Counted from the stretch's first letter, positions 1 through 9,781 are shown. The stretch: 64,000 bases of DNA from Acidobacteriota bacterium (GCA_016213785.1 JACQZQ010000096.1:23941-87940); one strand, 5' to 3'. Translations and numbers: made by a program. The notes: generated by a model from the letters alone, not told the origin.

Positions 1-435
1 CTAGCAAGTAACTCACTTTTAGAAGGCTTGGTTTTTGGTGCTAGGGTTGCTGAGGCTATTCTTACAGACAATATTGAAAAAGTTAAAATTAAAACCCAAG
101 AACTTGCTGAGACTAATGATAATAATTACCCGTTAGATAAAAACATTCGCCTTAAAGTAAGCGAAATAATGTGGCGCTATGTTGGGATTATTAGAAGCGA
201 AACTAGGTTAAAAACAGCCATTTCTCAGCTAAAAGAAATAGCTAAAGAACCTCTTAGCTTACTTAGCAGAAACTATATTGAAGTAGCACAAATGATTGCT
301 CGTGCTGCACATTTTCGCCAAGAAAGTCGTGGAGGGCATTATAGAGAGGATTACTTAATGCGTGATAATGAAGAATGGAGTTGTCATACCATAGATGAGT
401 TAGGTAAAGAGCTTTCAAAAGAGCTTTTAACTTAG
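1..435 (+). CDS. nadB: L-aspartate oxidase, C-terminal part (gene enters from left edge)
   Basis: The frame is open from base 1 and ends with TAG at 433-435, so the gene starts before the window; only about 144 C-terminal residues are seen of a family that is usually around 530. It opens with LASNSLLEGLVFGAR, the conserved segment just before the C-terminal helical domain of NadB, and later shows IMWRYVGIIRSETRL and ESRGGHYREDY, which match the family's three-helix domain and its substrate-side arginine motif (ESRG.H). NadB oxidises L-aspartate to iminoaspartate with FAD, the first step of bacterial NAD synthesis. A TTG at 28 is in frame but lies inside the conserved core and is not a real start. 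nadA and nadC are not in the window. Confidence 0.9.
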   Translation, partial: LASNSLLEGLVFGARVAEAILTDNIEKVKIKTQELAETNDNNYPLDKNIRLKVSEIMWRYVGIIRSETRLKTAISQLKEIAKEPLSLLSRNYIEVAQMIARAAHFRQESRGGHYREDYLMRDNEEWSCHTIDELGKELSKELLT

Positions 436-651
436 TTTCTAGAGTTTTTATTTTAGTTTGTTAAAAACCTTTATAAAAACTTAACAGCTATTATTTATAA
501 CAACCTAGGAAATTTTTCTAGCTGCTGTTTTTGCTAAAATAATATGATAAAATCTAAGCGATTTTCTTAAGCCACTTAAATCATTAACCTTCAACTGATA
601 GATTAACAAAGCTTATCACTAAAAATATTAGTGGTAGAAAAAGGATTCTCC

Positions 652-2682
652 ATGTCAGTAGAGCAAATATTAAAAAGTGCTAAAGCAATTAATGCTGAAC
701 AAGTGCTTTTAGAAGCAGGAAAAACAGCGTTAATGGTAGTTAATGGTACTACTAGGGAGCTAACAAAAACACAGCTTACTCCTTATGATATTTTCAAACT
801 AATTGCTCCAATTATGCCAGAGGAAAAAAAAGTTGCTTTAGTTGGACAGCCTACAACAGAGTTTCTCTATAGGTTGGATGGAGTCGGAGAATACCATATC
901 TTTGTACTAAAAGAATCCAATGGAATTAAAGTTGTTTTTAAGGATAGAGCTTTTAAGGCTAATCGTTCAGATTCAGGTGATTTAACTTCTGCTTTATCCT
1001 CAACTCAAGCTTTTACCGCTAAACCAATGATGGCACAACCGGTTATGGCACAACCAGTTATGGCACAGCCTGTGATGGCACAACCCGCCCAACCCGCTAC
1101 ACAAGCACAACCCATCCAACAACCACTTTTATCACCAATGGGACAACCCATTAATCAAAATGTCCCACCTCTTCAACAATCGCCATTACCTCCAACTGTT
1201 GCACTACCTCCAACAGCAAGACCGGCACAACCTATAACCCCAATGATGGGGCAACCTGCAATAGGTCAACCTGATACTATTGCATTACCTCTTGCAAACC
1301 AAGCTCTACCAATAGGACAACCAATCCCACCACCTCCAATGGGGCAACCATTGCCAGCTACGGCTAGTTTTACACCTGCGCCTGATAACACAATGCTTCT
1401 TGATGAGCAGCAAAAGGCTTTACTACAAGGGCGACCTCTTCAGCCTATAACACCTTTACCAAAACCTCAGGCTTTTGGCAGTATCACTGGTGCTAACCCA
1501 CTTCCTTCACCACTATCGCCAGCCCAAAGCGCAGCTACTGCTTTTTCTACTACAGGAGTAGGTATTAATACATTTGCTAGAACTATGGGAGTTGCACCTA
1601 GTGATAGACAGCGTTTTAAGCAAGAAGTTGATAAATTATTAGAACGTACTCTAAAAATGCGAGGCTCAGACCTTCATCTTGCAACAGGTGCACCCCCTAT
1701 TGTAAGGCGTTTTGGTTCATTAATTAGAGTAGAAGGCGAGCAAATAGAAATAGAAAAAGCTAAGTTTTTAGTTAGAGAAATCCTTACAGATGAACAATAT
1801 AGACATTTTGAGAAAACAGGTGATCTAGATTTTAGTTATGAAGCTATTGGAATAGGCCGTTTTCGGGGCAATGTCCTAAAACAAAATCGAGGAATAGATT
1901 TAACTTTTCACGTCGTCCCATCAGAAATTATGCCTCCAGAGGTTTTAGGGCTTCCTTCTTTAGTACGGGATCTAACTACTTTTCATCAAGGCTTAATTTT
2001 AATTACTGGTGCTGCTGGTCAAGGAAAATCAACTACTATTTCATCGCTTGTAGATGTAATTAATAGTCAACGAGCTATGCATATTATTACTGTAGAAGAT
2101 CCTATAGAATTTGTTCACCCAATAGATAAAAAATCAATTGTTAATCAGCGTGAAGTAGGTAGACATACTAGATCCTTTGCTAATGCCCTTAGAGCGGCAC
2201 TACGTGAAGATCCTGATGTAATTGTAGTGGGTGAAATGCGTGATTTAGAAACAATTTCACTTGCTGTTACTGCCTCTGAGACAGGCCATTTAGTTATGGG
2301 GACATTAATGACTTCTAGCGCTCATCAGACGGTAGATCGTGTTTTAGAATCTTTTCCTGCTTCACAACAAAATCAAATTCGGGCAATGCTATCAGATTCT
2401 CTAAGAGCCGTTATTTCTCAAAGGCTTTTGCCTATGGCAGATGAAAGTGGTATGGCTTTAGCCGCAGAAATTATGTTAGGTACAACTGCTATTTCTAATT
2501 TAATTAGAGAAAAGAAAACCTTCCAAATTCCTAGTGTTATACAAACAAGTCGCCATTTAGGAATGAAACGTATGGATGATGCTTTACTTGAACTAGTTCA
2601 AACAGGTAAAGTGTTGCCACAAAAAGCTTTAGACTTTGCTTTTGATAAAAAAGGTTTTGAGCAAGCTACTAAACGGATATAG
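652..2682 (+). CDS. PilT-like ATPase with N-terminal domain and long Pro/Gln linker
   Basis: I place the start at ATG 652, six bases after an AAAAGGA ribosome-binding site; the longer GTG start at 631 lacks one. About 676 residues: an N-terminal globular part (1-110), a Pro/Gln-rich linker (about 115-315, including four MAQPV units encoded by near-identical 15-bp repeats around 1030-1085), and a PilT-type retraction ATPase domain (about 322-670). That domain has the PAS-like ASDLH-type segment (GSDLHLATGAPP), VEDPIEFVH and REDPDVIVVGEMRD. The Walker A is GAAGQGKST (from residue 453) rather than GPTGSGKST, and the His box reads GTLMTSSA, so the usual His is Met553. It probably drives or modulates type IV pilus retraction with the following gene, but may be regulatory. 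PilU is an alternative label. Confidence 0.82.
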   Translation: MSVEQILKSAKAINAEQVLLEAGKTALMVVNGTTRELTKTQLTPYDIFKLIAPIMPEEKKVALVGQPTTEFLYRLDGVGEYHIFVLKESNGIKVVFKDRAFKANRSDSGDLTSALSSTQAFTAKPMMAQPVMAQPVMAQPVMAQPAQPATQAQPIQQPLLSPMGQPINQNVPPLQQSPLPPTVALPPTARPAQPITPMMGQPAIGQPDTIALPLANQALPIGQPIPPPPMGQPLPATASFTPAPDNTMLLDEQQKALLQGRPLQPITPLPKPQAFGSITGANPLPSPLSPAQSAATAFSTTGVGINTFARTMGVAPSDRQRFKQEVDKLLERTLKMRGSDLHLATGAPPIVRRFGSLIRVEGEQIEIEKAKFLVREILTDEQYRHFEKTGDLDFSYEAIGIGRFRGNVLKQNRGIDLTFHVVPSEIMPPEVLGLPSLVRDLTTFHQGLILITGAAGQGKSTTISSLVDVINSQRAMHIITVEDPIEFVHPIDKKSIVNQREVGRHTRSFANALRAALREDPDVIVVGEMRDLETISLAVTASETGHLVMGTLMTSSAHQTVDRVLESFPASQQNQIRAMLSDSLRAVISQRLLPMADESGMALAAEIMLGTTAISNLIREKKTFQIPSVIQTSRHLGMKRMDDALLELVQTGKVLPQKALDFAFDKKGFEQATKRI

Positions 2683-2712
2683 GATTATTTTAATATTGCT
2701 GGAGAATGGAAA

Positions 2713-3771
2713 ATGGCTCAAATAGATCATTTATTTCGAGAAACCCTTAAACAAGGCGCATCAGACCTACATATGGTAATAGGTCGCCCTCCAATATTAA
2801 GAGTACGAGGTGCATTAGTCCCAACAGCTTTTCCAGTTTTAAGTGCTAAACATAGTAAAGATTTAATCTATGAAATTCTTAGCCAAGAACAAAAAGATAG
2901 AGTTGAAAATAACCTAGACCTTGATTTTGCTTATGAATTACAGGGTGTAGCTAGATTTCGTGCTAATATTTTTTTTCAACACCGAGGCATGGGAGCAGTA
3001 TTTAGATTAATTCCAGAAAAAGTGCTTACCCTAGAACAATTAAATATGCCGCCTGTACTAAAGAAAATATCTGATATGAGGTCTGGAATAGTGCTTGTAA
3101 CTGGGCCTACAGGTAGTGGTAAGTCTACAACTCTAGCTGCAATGATTAATTATATTAATGAAAGCCGTGAAGCTCATATTTTATCTATTGAAGACCCTAT
3201 AGAATTTGTTCATCAAAATAAACGCGCTCTAATTACTCAAAGAGAAGTAGGCCATCATACTGAAAACTTTAATGTTGCCCTTAAAGTAGCAGGCCGCCAA
3301 GACCCAGATATTGTTTTAGTAGGTGAACTAAGAGATTTAGAGACTATTTCTTTAGCTCTTACACTTTCTTCTTTTGGTATTTTGGTATTTGGTACATTAC
3401 ACACTAATAGTGCAATGAAAACAGTAGACCGTATTATTGATGTTTATCCTCCCGATGAGCAGCCACAAATTCGTGCAATGCTTTCTGATGCGCTTCGCGG
3501 AGTAATTGCCCAACAACTGCTACGCACAGCAGATGATAAAGGCAGAATGGCAGCCGTAGAAATACTAGTTGGAAGCCCAGCTTTAGCAAATATTATACGT
3601 GAGGGAAAAATAAACCTAATTGCTTCTTATATGCAGGCTGGTGCTGCTGATGGAATGCAAACTATGGATCAAGCCCTTATTAAACTGGTAAATGAAGGTC
3701 GTGTTACTTTAGAATCTGCACTTGAAAAATGCCAAGATCGTAATTTGGTACAGTCTAAATGTAGGGGATAA
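2713..3771 (+). CDS. pilT: Twitching motility ATPase PilT
   Basis: A 352-residue PilT of normal length. It has the N-terminal GASDLHMVIGRPP segment, a canonical Walker A GPTGSGKST from residue 131, the Asp box IEDPIEFVH, Walker B DPDIVLVGELRD and the His box GTLHTNSA (His230). It is a hexameric cytoplasmic ATPase at the base of the type IV pilus that powers pilin removal and filament retraction. It follows the PilT-like gene by 30 bases on the same strand, so the two are likely co-transcribed. The catalytic motifs are complete here while the upstream paralogue deviates, which suggests this copy is the working motor. RQDPD replaces the more usual REDPD before Walker B. Confidence 0.9.
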   Translation: MAQIDHLFRETLKQGASDLHMVIGRPPILRVRGALVPTAFPVLSAKHSKDLIYEILSQEQKDRVENNLDLDFAYELQGVARFRANIFFQHRGMGAVFRLIPEKVLTLEQLNMPPVLKKISDMRSGIVLVTGPTGSGKSTTLAAMINYINESREAHILSIEDPIEFVHQNKRALITQREVGHHTENFNVALKVAGRQDPDIVLVGELRDLETISLALTLSSFGILVFGTLHTNSAMKTVDRIIDVYPPDEQPQIRAMLSDALRGVIAQQLLRTADDKGRMAAVEILVGSPALANIIREGKINLIASYMQAGAADGMQTMDQALIKLVNEGRVTLESALEKCQDRNLVQSKCRG

Positions 3772-3812
3772 CTAGATTAGCTTAACTCTAAATAGTTGGG
3801 AATTAAGTCTTT

Positions 3813-4283
3813 ATGAAAACTACTGCTGTTCGTATCTTAGATCAAATGAAGATTACATATGAACTTCGTGAATATGAAGTTAACGAAGATGAGTTAGATG
3901 CTATTACGGTAGCAAATAAAATAAACTGGCCTGCTGAACAAGTTTTTAAGACTTTAGTTGCTCGTAGTAGCCGAGGTGCCGTATTAATGGCTTGTGTTCC
4001 AGCTACGAGCGAGTTAAATTTGAAAATTCTTGCGCAAATAGTTAAAGATAAACGGGTAGACTTAGTTCCAGTTAAAGAAATACAAACACTTACAGGCTAT
4101 ATTCGTGGAGGTGTATCTCCACTAGGAACAAAAAAAACATACCCTCTATATTTAGACATCTCAGCATTAAACTATGACAAAATAAGTATTAGCGCAGGAA
4201 AACGTGGTTTGCAAATATTAATAGCTCCTAAAGACTTAGAAATAGCTACACAAACAACTATAATAAAGATCACAGCAAAATAA
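3813..4283 (+). CDS. ybaK: YbaK/EbsC-type Cys-tRNA(Pro) deacylase
   Basis: A 156-residue protein covering the whole YbaK/aminoacyl-tRNA editing fold. Family hallmarks are the start KTTAVRILD...YELREYE, the central QVFKTLVA (the conserved Lys of the active site), the [11 protein letters not shown] loop and the [12 protein letters not shown] strand near the C-terminus. The enzyme hydrolyses Cys-tRNA(Pro) misacylated by ProRS in the cytoplasm. The start ATG follows 41 bases after pilT; I see no strong ribosome-binding site (GGGAATTAAGTCTTT precedes it). No functional link with the pilus ATPases is evident. Confidence 0.88.
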   Translation: MKTTAVRILDQMKITYELREYEVNEDELDAITVANKINWPAEQVFKTLVARSSRGAVLMACVPATSELNLKILAQIVKDKRVDLVPVKEIQTLTGYIRGGVSPLGTKKTYPLYLDISALNYDKISISAGKRGLQILIAPKDLEIATQTTIIKITAK

Positions 4284-4673
4284 TTTAAACGAATTTTGCC
4301 TTAGGCCTAGCAGCTTAAGTTGTTGCTCTATTTGCGGTTAAAAGCCTTATTTTATTACTTCATAAGATTTTCTATTAAGTTTTTCTTAAGTTTATAGGTG
4401 TTATTTTTTTGAGCATTATATTATAATGTTGAAAATTTGGCTTTTCTTAATAGTTCATAGAAAAACTTTATAAAATATAATAATTGAAAATAAATTTAGT
4501 GAATTCTTGTAAAAATTTCAGCTAGTTTGCAAATATTAAGTAATAGTGGGTAGTAATTGATTTGGCTAGGTTAATTGATTAGGTTATAAAAAGATACATT
4601 AAAATTAAGCTAAAGTATCTTCTATCAAGAACTTTCGTTACTTGTCTTGCTCTATGTGTGAGGAGAAGCCAAT
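4284..4673. other. Gene-free AT-rich stretch
   Basis: About 390 bases with no convincing ORF, RNA or repeat. The promoter of the FHA gene should lie in its right half (several TTGATT and TATAAA-like words near 4555-4600), but none has convincing spacing. The translation signal GTGAGGAGAAG precedes ATG 4674. Confidence 0.5.
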
Positions 4674-6086
4674 ATGTTCGTAAAATTGAAATATCTTAAT
4701 GGGACACATCCAGGAAGTACAAAAGAATTTACTCAACCAATAATAAAAGTTGGACGTGCTCCTAGTTGTGACTTTGCTCTTTACGATAATACTGGCCGAC
4801 ATTCAATAGCCTCACGAATACATGCAGAACTCCGCTGTGAAGATAACCAACTTTTTATCTGTGATTTAAATAGCAGTAATGGCACTTTTGTTAATGGAGA
4901 GCGAATAAAAAAAATTGCCCTAAAGAATGGTGACATAATGACTTTTGGGCCAGATGGCCTAGAATTACAAGTCAATTTCCTTATTTCTTCAAAAGACGAA
5001 ACTGAATTTCTTGCTTCTTGCCCACTATTTCAAGACTTACCTTGGGAAGTCTTATATGAAATCACCCGCCGGGGCGATATTAAACATATGCCAAATGGAA
5101 GCTATCTTTTCCGTGCAGGAGAAGTGTGTAGCACTCTTTATGTTATTTATAGTGGACTTATAGAAGTTTCTGCTGTAAGAGATTCAAGCGGAAAACTTAC
5201 TATTGTAGGATTTTTAGCTAGTGGAGAATCTTTAGGCGAATCACTAGCTTTAATTGGAGGAGTTCATAGAACAGAGGCTAAAGTAGAAGAAGCAGCAGAG
5301 GTCTTTACCCTTAGCGCAGAAGCACTAAGAGAATTAATTCACACAATTCCAGACTTTGCTCTTAGATTTTCAATGGCTTTATGTAATAGATTAGCTGCTA
5401 GTGAAGGCCAATTGCAGTCACGCCATAGCAAACGCCATTTACAAGGAGACTTACAACACTTTGATCTAGCTACCATTGTTCAGACCCTAAATGGACTTCG
5501 TGAGAGTGGGGTGTTAATGCTTTATCCTAAGATGGATAATGATATTGGTGGTAGTGGAGTAATAGGTGTACTTCCATTTGCTCGAATCTACTTTGAAGCA
5601 GGTGAGGCTAGATATATAAAACTCGGCTCACGTGGTGGTGAAGAAGGGTTTTATCAGCTTTTCCAAATGCCACTTGCTGGTAGCTTTACTTTTGTCCAAC
5701 AAGATTTACCCGATGATATGGCTTCAACAGAGCCTATTCGTATGCCTACTATGAACCTTCTCTTAGAGGCTCATAGACTCCAAGATGAACTAGAAACCTT
5801 TAAGAATAGGCTTCCTGACCTTACTACAACTTTCCGTCCTTTGGTTGAAGAATTAGATTGGACTGAGGAAGGAACAGGAAATTATGCAAATCAAATTTGG
5901 TCTTTAATTTTAGGTGGCTCAACTCTATGTGAAATCTTAGGTAAAACCGATTGTAGCAATTTTACTGCTTATAGGCTTTTAATTGAAATGATTGGAAAAG
6001 GCCAAATTAGTGATGAAAAGCTTCCTGCTGATATGCTAATTTCAACAAAAACCATTAGAGTTATGACTTCTCGTCATGATGAGTAG
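4674..6086 (+). CDS. FHA - cyclic-nucleotide-binding - DUF4388 regulatory protein
   Basis: A 470-residue soluble, multi-domain signalling protein. Residues 1-100 form an FHA phosphothreonine-binding domain (VGRAPSCDFAL, SRIHAEL, NSSNGTFVNG with the conserved Gly-Arg, Ser, His and Asn). Residues about 118-240 are a Crp-type cNMP-binding domain (SYLFRAGE, GESLGESLAL, HRTEAKV with the phosphate-contacting Arg). Residues about 258-365 match DUF4388/PATAN (LQGDLQHFDLATIVQTLN, ESGVLML, GEARYIKLG). The C-terminal about 100 residues look helical or winged-helix. Such proteins in acidobacteria, deltaproteobacteria and cyanobacteria couple Ser/Thr phosphorylation and nucleotide signals to motility or development. 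Lying between the pilus ATPases and the kinase genes is compatible with that, but the partner is unknown. A good GTGAGGAG site precedes the ATG. Confidence 0.85.
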   Translation: MFVKLKYLNGTHPGSTKEFTQPIIKVGRAPSCDFALYDNTGRHSIASRIHAELRCEDNQLFICDLNSSNGTFVNGERIKKIALKNGDIMTFGPDGLELQVNFLISSKDETEFLASCPLFQDLPWEVLYEITRRGDIKHMPNGSYLFRAGEVCSTLYVIYSGLIEVSAVRDSSGKLTIVGFLASGESLGESLALIGGVHRTEAKVEEAAEVFTLSAEALRELIHTIPDFALRFSMALCNRLAASEGQLQSRHSKRHLQGDLQHFDLATIVQTLNGLRESGVLMLYPKMDNDIGGSGVIGVLPFARIYFEAGEARYIKLGSRGGEEGFYQLFQMPLAGSFTFVQQDLPDDMASTEPIRMPTMNLLLEAHRLQDELETFKNRLPDLTTTFRPLVEELDWTEEGTGNYANQIWSLILGGSTLCEILGKTDCSNFTAYRLLIEMIGKGQISDEKLPADMLISTKTIRVMTSRHDE

Positions 6087-6418
6087 AAAATAAATAATCT
6101 TTATTATAAATAATTAATTTTAAGCTTATAGTAAATATTCTGTTATATTTAGAGTAGTTATAATTAACTAGCAAATTTATACTAGCTTTGAATTACAAAA
6201 TGTAGTATCTTTACTCCTTATAAAAATATTCATCTCTAAAAAATATCTAAGCAACCAATAAAATGTTGTCTTGCAATAACCTAAAAATAATCCATAAAAG
6301 TATAAAAGACAAAAACACTAATTAAGTTTTTGTAACAATAAACATATTTTCCGATCTTTAAAATTAAGAATATGCCCATAAGCTAATAAACCTATAATTT
6401 GAATAAGGAAAAAATAGC
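6087..6418. other. Gene-free AT-rich stretch
   Basis: About 330 bases with strong AT bias, no ORF of coding character and no hairpin followed by a T-run. It separates the FHA gene from the kinase pair and should hold the promoter of the kinase genes; I cannot resolve it. Confidence 0.45.
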
Positions 6419-8044
6419 ATGCCCAAAGAAAATGAACAAATAGGGGATTACACTTTAGTAAGTGCAATAAGGAGAGGAAGTACTAGCGAAGTGTGGTTAG
6501 CCGAAGATAAAGAAGAAATATCTTCAGGTGAAACTAAAAAAGTAGCAATAAAATTTATAGAAGTTGACAAAACTATTTCATTTGAGGTTATTAAGAAAGA
6601 AGCCAAAATATGGGAAAAAGTCTCAGGTAATCCTAATATATTACCATTGATAAAAGTAAGAAAATATAAAAACGAACAAGTAATGTTTGTTAGTGAATAT
6701 GTAGAAGAAGGTTCTCTTCAAGACTGGCTAAAAAAACATAACTATAAGTCTCCTAGCGAGGAATTAGCTGTAGAAATTGTAATAAAAATACTAAATGGAT
6801 TAGAGTACCTACATGAACAAAAAATACTACATCGCGACTTAAAGCCTGCTAACATATTAATGCAAAAAGGATTTCCCAAACTAGCTGATTTTGGTCTTTC
6901 TAGAAGATTAGAGTCAATAAATTCAGGTGGTAAAGATGCAAGAGGAACACCAGACTATATGGCCCCAGAAACCTTTGAAGGAAAAGGAAAAGAACAAGCT
7001 GATATATGGGCAGTAGGAGTAATACTTTATGAAATGCTATCAGGGAGTTTACCTTTTGAAGCAGAAGGATTTCCTCTTATGAGTGTAATCCAAAGTACAC
7101 CTAAGAAACTACCTAAAGAAATATCTAAAGAAGTTCAAGCAGTAGTTTTTCAAGCTTTAGAAAAAGAGTTAAATAAACGATATAAAACAGCTAAAGAAAT
7201 GAGACAGGACTTAGAAAGAATACTAATAAAAAATCAATTAAAAGAATATCCTTTTGAAACTATAGTCCTAGATTCTTATGCACAAATAATAAAAAGAAAA
7301 AAAGGGGAAGCATTGTATTTTGAAGAGTATGTAGGAAATAATGTTAAACTAGAAATGGTAAACATACCATCAGGTGAATTTGTTATGGGAGGTAGAGATA
7401 ATCAATCTTGTGAAGAAGAAAAACCTCTTCATAAAGTAACGGTGTCAGAGTTTTATATAAGTAAATATCAGATAACTCAAAAACAATGGAAAGAAATAAT
7501 GAGTTATAACCCATCATATTTTAAAGGGGAGCAACTGCCCGTAGAAACAGTAAGTTGGTATGAAGCTATATTATTTTGTAAAAAACTATCAGAGAAAACT
7601 AATAAAGAGTACAGATTACCTAGTGAAGCAGAATGGGAGTATGCTGCTAGGGCAAGGACTACAACATCATTTGCTTTTGGTGAGACAATAACTTCAGATA
7701 TAGTAAATTGTGATGGAAGCGAACTAGAGAGAGGAACAACAAAATCAGTTTATAGAAAAAAAACAGTAGAAGTAGGAAGCCTAGGAGTAGCAAATGAATT
7801 TGGTTTATATGATATGCATGGAAATGTATGGGAATGGTGTGAAGATCTATGGCATAGCAATTATGTAAAAGCACCAACAGATGCTAGATCTTGGGACAAT
7901 GATACTATTTATACTAATCGAGTATTAAGGGGTGGCTCATGGTTTGATACCCCTAGTCGTTGTCGTTCTGCTTGGCGAGGAAATGATGCACCTGATTCTA
8001 GTTTTTATCTTAATGGTTTTAGAGTCGTTGTTAAACTTATATAA
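6419..8044 (+). CDS. Ser/Thr protein kinase with C-terminal SUMF1/FGE-like domain (first of pair)
   Basis: A 541-residue protein with no signal peptide or membrane segment. Residues about 10-270 are a Hanks-type kinase: Gly-loop RRGSTSEVWLA, VAIK lysine, HRDLKPANIL (His138-Arg-Asp140), DFGLSR (Asp157), GTPDYMAPE and DIWAVG. Residues about 312-541 are a formylglycine-generating-enzyme-like (SUMF1/DUF323) domain: IPSGEFVMGG, YQITQKQWKEIM, LPVETVSWYEAILFC, RLPSEAEWEYAARA, GNVWEWCEDLW, LRGGSW and NGFRVV. The GGSW...R segment has one Cys (CRSAWR), so the copper-binding Cys pair of true FGE seems absent and the domain is probably a binding module. The next gene, 61 bases on, is a paralogue. Codon use is more AT-rich than in the housekeeping genes. 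Confidence 0.88.
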   Translation: MPKENEQIGDYTLVSAIRRGSTSEVWLAEDKEEISSGETKKVAIKFIEVDKTISFEVIKKEAKIWEKVSGNPNILPLIKVRKYKNEQVMFVSEYVEEGSLQDWLKKHNYKSPSEELAVEIVIKILNGLEYLHEQKILHRDLKPANILMQKGFPKLADFGLSRRLESINSGGKDARGTPDYMAPETFEGKGKEQADIWAVGVILYEMLSGSLPFEAEGFPLMSVIQSTPKKLPKEISKEVQAVVFQALEKELNKRYKTAKEMRQDLERILIKNQLKEYPFETIVLDSYAQIIKRKKGEALYFEEYVGNNVKLEMVNIPSGEFVMGGRDNQSCEEEKPLHKVTVSEFYISKYQITQKQWKEIMSYNPSYFKGEQLPVETVSWYEAILFCKKLSEKTNKEYRLPSEAEWEYAARARTTTSFAFGETITSDIVNCDGSELERGTTKSVYRKKTVEVGSLGVANEFGLYDMHGNVWEWCEDLWHSNYVKAPTDARSWDNDTIYTNRVLRGGSWFDTPSRCRSAWRGNDAPDSSFYLNGFRVVVKLI

Positions 8045-8105
8045 CGAGTTGTTAAGGTTTTATTTTCATATATAGTTAAAATTTAAATATAATTGGAGAT
8101 TAAAT

Positions 8106-9767
8106 ATGCCGCGTCCTAATGAAAAAATTGGGGATTATACTTTTATCAAAAAGCTAGGAAAAGGACAGTTTGGCACTGTTTGGTTGGCAGAAAAAGAAAG
8201 ATTAGATGGTAGAGTAAAAATGGAGGTGGCAGTAAAGTTTGTAAATGATGATAGTGCAGATTTTGAGAAAGTAGCAGAAGAAGCTAAGGTTTGGGCTAAA
8301 GCAAATGGTCATACTAATGTTTTAACTTTTTATAATGTAGAGATGCTGGATGGTCAAATAGTGCTTGTTTCTGAATATGCCCGTGATAGATCTCTTCTAG
8401 AATGGATTGATGAAAAAAAAGGTGGTTTTCTAGAACTAGAACCTGTCTTAAGAATAGTTTGTGGAGTATTATCTGGATTAGAACATTTACATAGTAAAAA
8501 GATACTTCATAGAGATGTTAAGCCTGCTAATATTTTGCTTAATGGAGAAACTCCAAAGTTAGCAGATTTTGGTATATCTAGAGTATTAAGATCTACTGTT
8601 TTAGCTAATGATAGCTTGGTTGCAGGCACTCCTGCTTATATGTCTCCAGAAGCCTATGCAAATAATAGAGACTTTAGATCTGATATTTGGTCAATAGGTA
8701 TTTTGCTTTACCAAATGCTAACAAACCGCCTCCCTTTTTTAGGAACAAATGCAGTTGAAATGATGGCCGCTATAATCACACAACCACCTGCCCCTCTACC
8801 CAGTGAAATGCATTCAGAATTAAAAGAAATTATTTTTTGTGCTTTGGATAAAGATATAAATAAACGTTACCAATCAGCCCAAGAAATGAGACAAGCTTTA
8901 GAGCGTTTCCTAGTAAAATTAAATAGGCCTAACTCTAATGTTAAGTTAGAAGTTTATCCTTTTCAAACTGTTGAATTAAGTAACACTGGGAAACTAACAA
9001 GGCATTTAGAAAATTCTGCCCGCTGTTTTATAGAAAATTTAGGCAACAATGTACAACTAGTCTTAACAGAAATAGAGGGAGGAGATTTTTTGATAGGGGC
9101 CTCAGAAGGTGAAGTTGGTGCTCCTGAGAATGAGAAACCTCAACACAAAATAGCAATCAAAACTTTCTTTTTAAGTAAATTTCCTATTACACAAGCAGAG
9201 TGGAAAGCTGTAATGCAAACAACCCCTGCACATTTTAAGGGGGATAATTTGCCTGTAGAACAAATAAGCTGGAATGATGCAGTCGAGTTTTGTCAAGTTC
9301 TGTCACAAAAAACGGGTAGAGAATATTACTTGCCAAGTGAAGCACAATGGGAATATGCAGCTAGAGCAAAAGCAATAACCCCTTTTGCTTTTGGTCATAA
9401 TATAAATCCAGAAATAGTTAATTATGATGGAAATTATCCTTATGGTTTTATGGGGAGAGGCGAATATCGTGCAAAGACCTCAAGTGTTGGCAGTTTAGGC
9501 GTAGCAAACGCTTTTGGCTTATATGATATGCATGGAAATGTTTTTGAATGGTGTCAAGATGTTTACCACAGTAATTATAAAGGTATTCCAACAAATGGAC
9601 AGGCTTGGCGAGTTGGCGGAGATAATAACTATCGTGTAATTCGGGGTGGCGCTTGGAGTAGCGATGCTCTTTCTTGCCGTTCTGCGGCTCGTAATAGAAG
9701 AAAAGCAGACCTAACAGCTAATAATGTTGGTTTTAGAGTTGCTTGTTCCATAAAACAGCAAATTTAG
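8106..9767 (+). CDS. Ser/Thr protein kinase with C-terminal SUMF1/FGE-like domain (second of pair)
   Basis: A 553-residue paralogue of the preceding protein with the same order: kinase about 8-275 (KLGKGQFGTVWLA, VAVKF, HRDVKPANILL with His135 and Asp137, DFGISR, GTPAYMSPE, DIWSIG) and SUMF1-like about 325-553 (IEGGDFLIGAS, FPITQAEWKAVM, YLPSEAQWEYAARA, GNVFEWCQDVYH, IRGGAWSSDALSCRSAAR). All kinase catalytic residues are present; no membrane helix. The SUMF1 part again lacks a clear FGE Cys pair. GGAGATTAAAT precedes ATG 8106. It ends only 14 bases before the end of the convergent minus-strand gene at 9782, so the two transcription units share a terminus and have probably been neighbours for some time. 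Confidence 0.88.
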   Translation: MPRPNEKIGDYTFIKKLGKGQFGTVWLAEKERLDGRVKMEVAVKFVNDDSADFEKVAEEAKVWAKANGHTNVLTFYNVEMLDGQIVLVSEYARDRSLLEWIDEKKGGFLELEPVLRIVCGVLSGLEHLHSKKILHRDVKPANILLNGETPKLADFGISRVLRSTVLANDSLVAGTPAYMSPEAYANNRDFRSDIWSIGILLYQMLTNRLPFLGTNAVEMMAAIITQPPAPLPSEMHSELKEIIFCALDKDINKRYQSAQEMRQALERFLVKLNRPNSNVKLEVYPFQTVELSNTGKLTRHLENSARCFIENLGNNVQLVLTEIEGGDFLIGASEGEVGAPENEKPQHKIAIKTFFLSKFPITQAEWKAVMQTTPAHFKGDNLPVEQISWNDAVEFCQVLSQKTGREYYLPSEAQWEYAARAKAITPFAFGHNINPEIVNYDGNYPYGFMGRGEYRAKTSSVGSLGVANAFGLYDMHGNVFEWCQDVYHSNYKGIPTNGQAWRVGGDNNYRVIRGGAWSSDALSCRSAARNRRKADLTANNVGFRVACSIKQQI

Positions 9768-9781
9768 AAGCATTAAGTATT

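Noticed and set aside
631..651. Longer GTG start for the first PilT-like ATPase
   Set aside because: The AAAAGGA site lies between this codon and ATG 652, so the ATG is the better start.
6419..9767. SUMF1 domains as active formylglycine-generating enzymes
   Set aside because: Only one Cys is seen in the C-terminal active-site segment and no sulfatase gene lies nearby.
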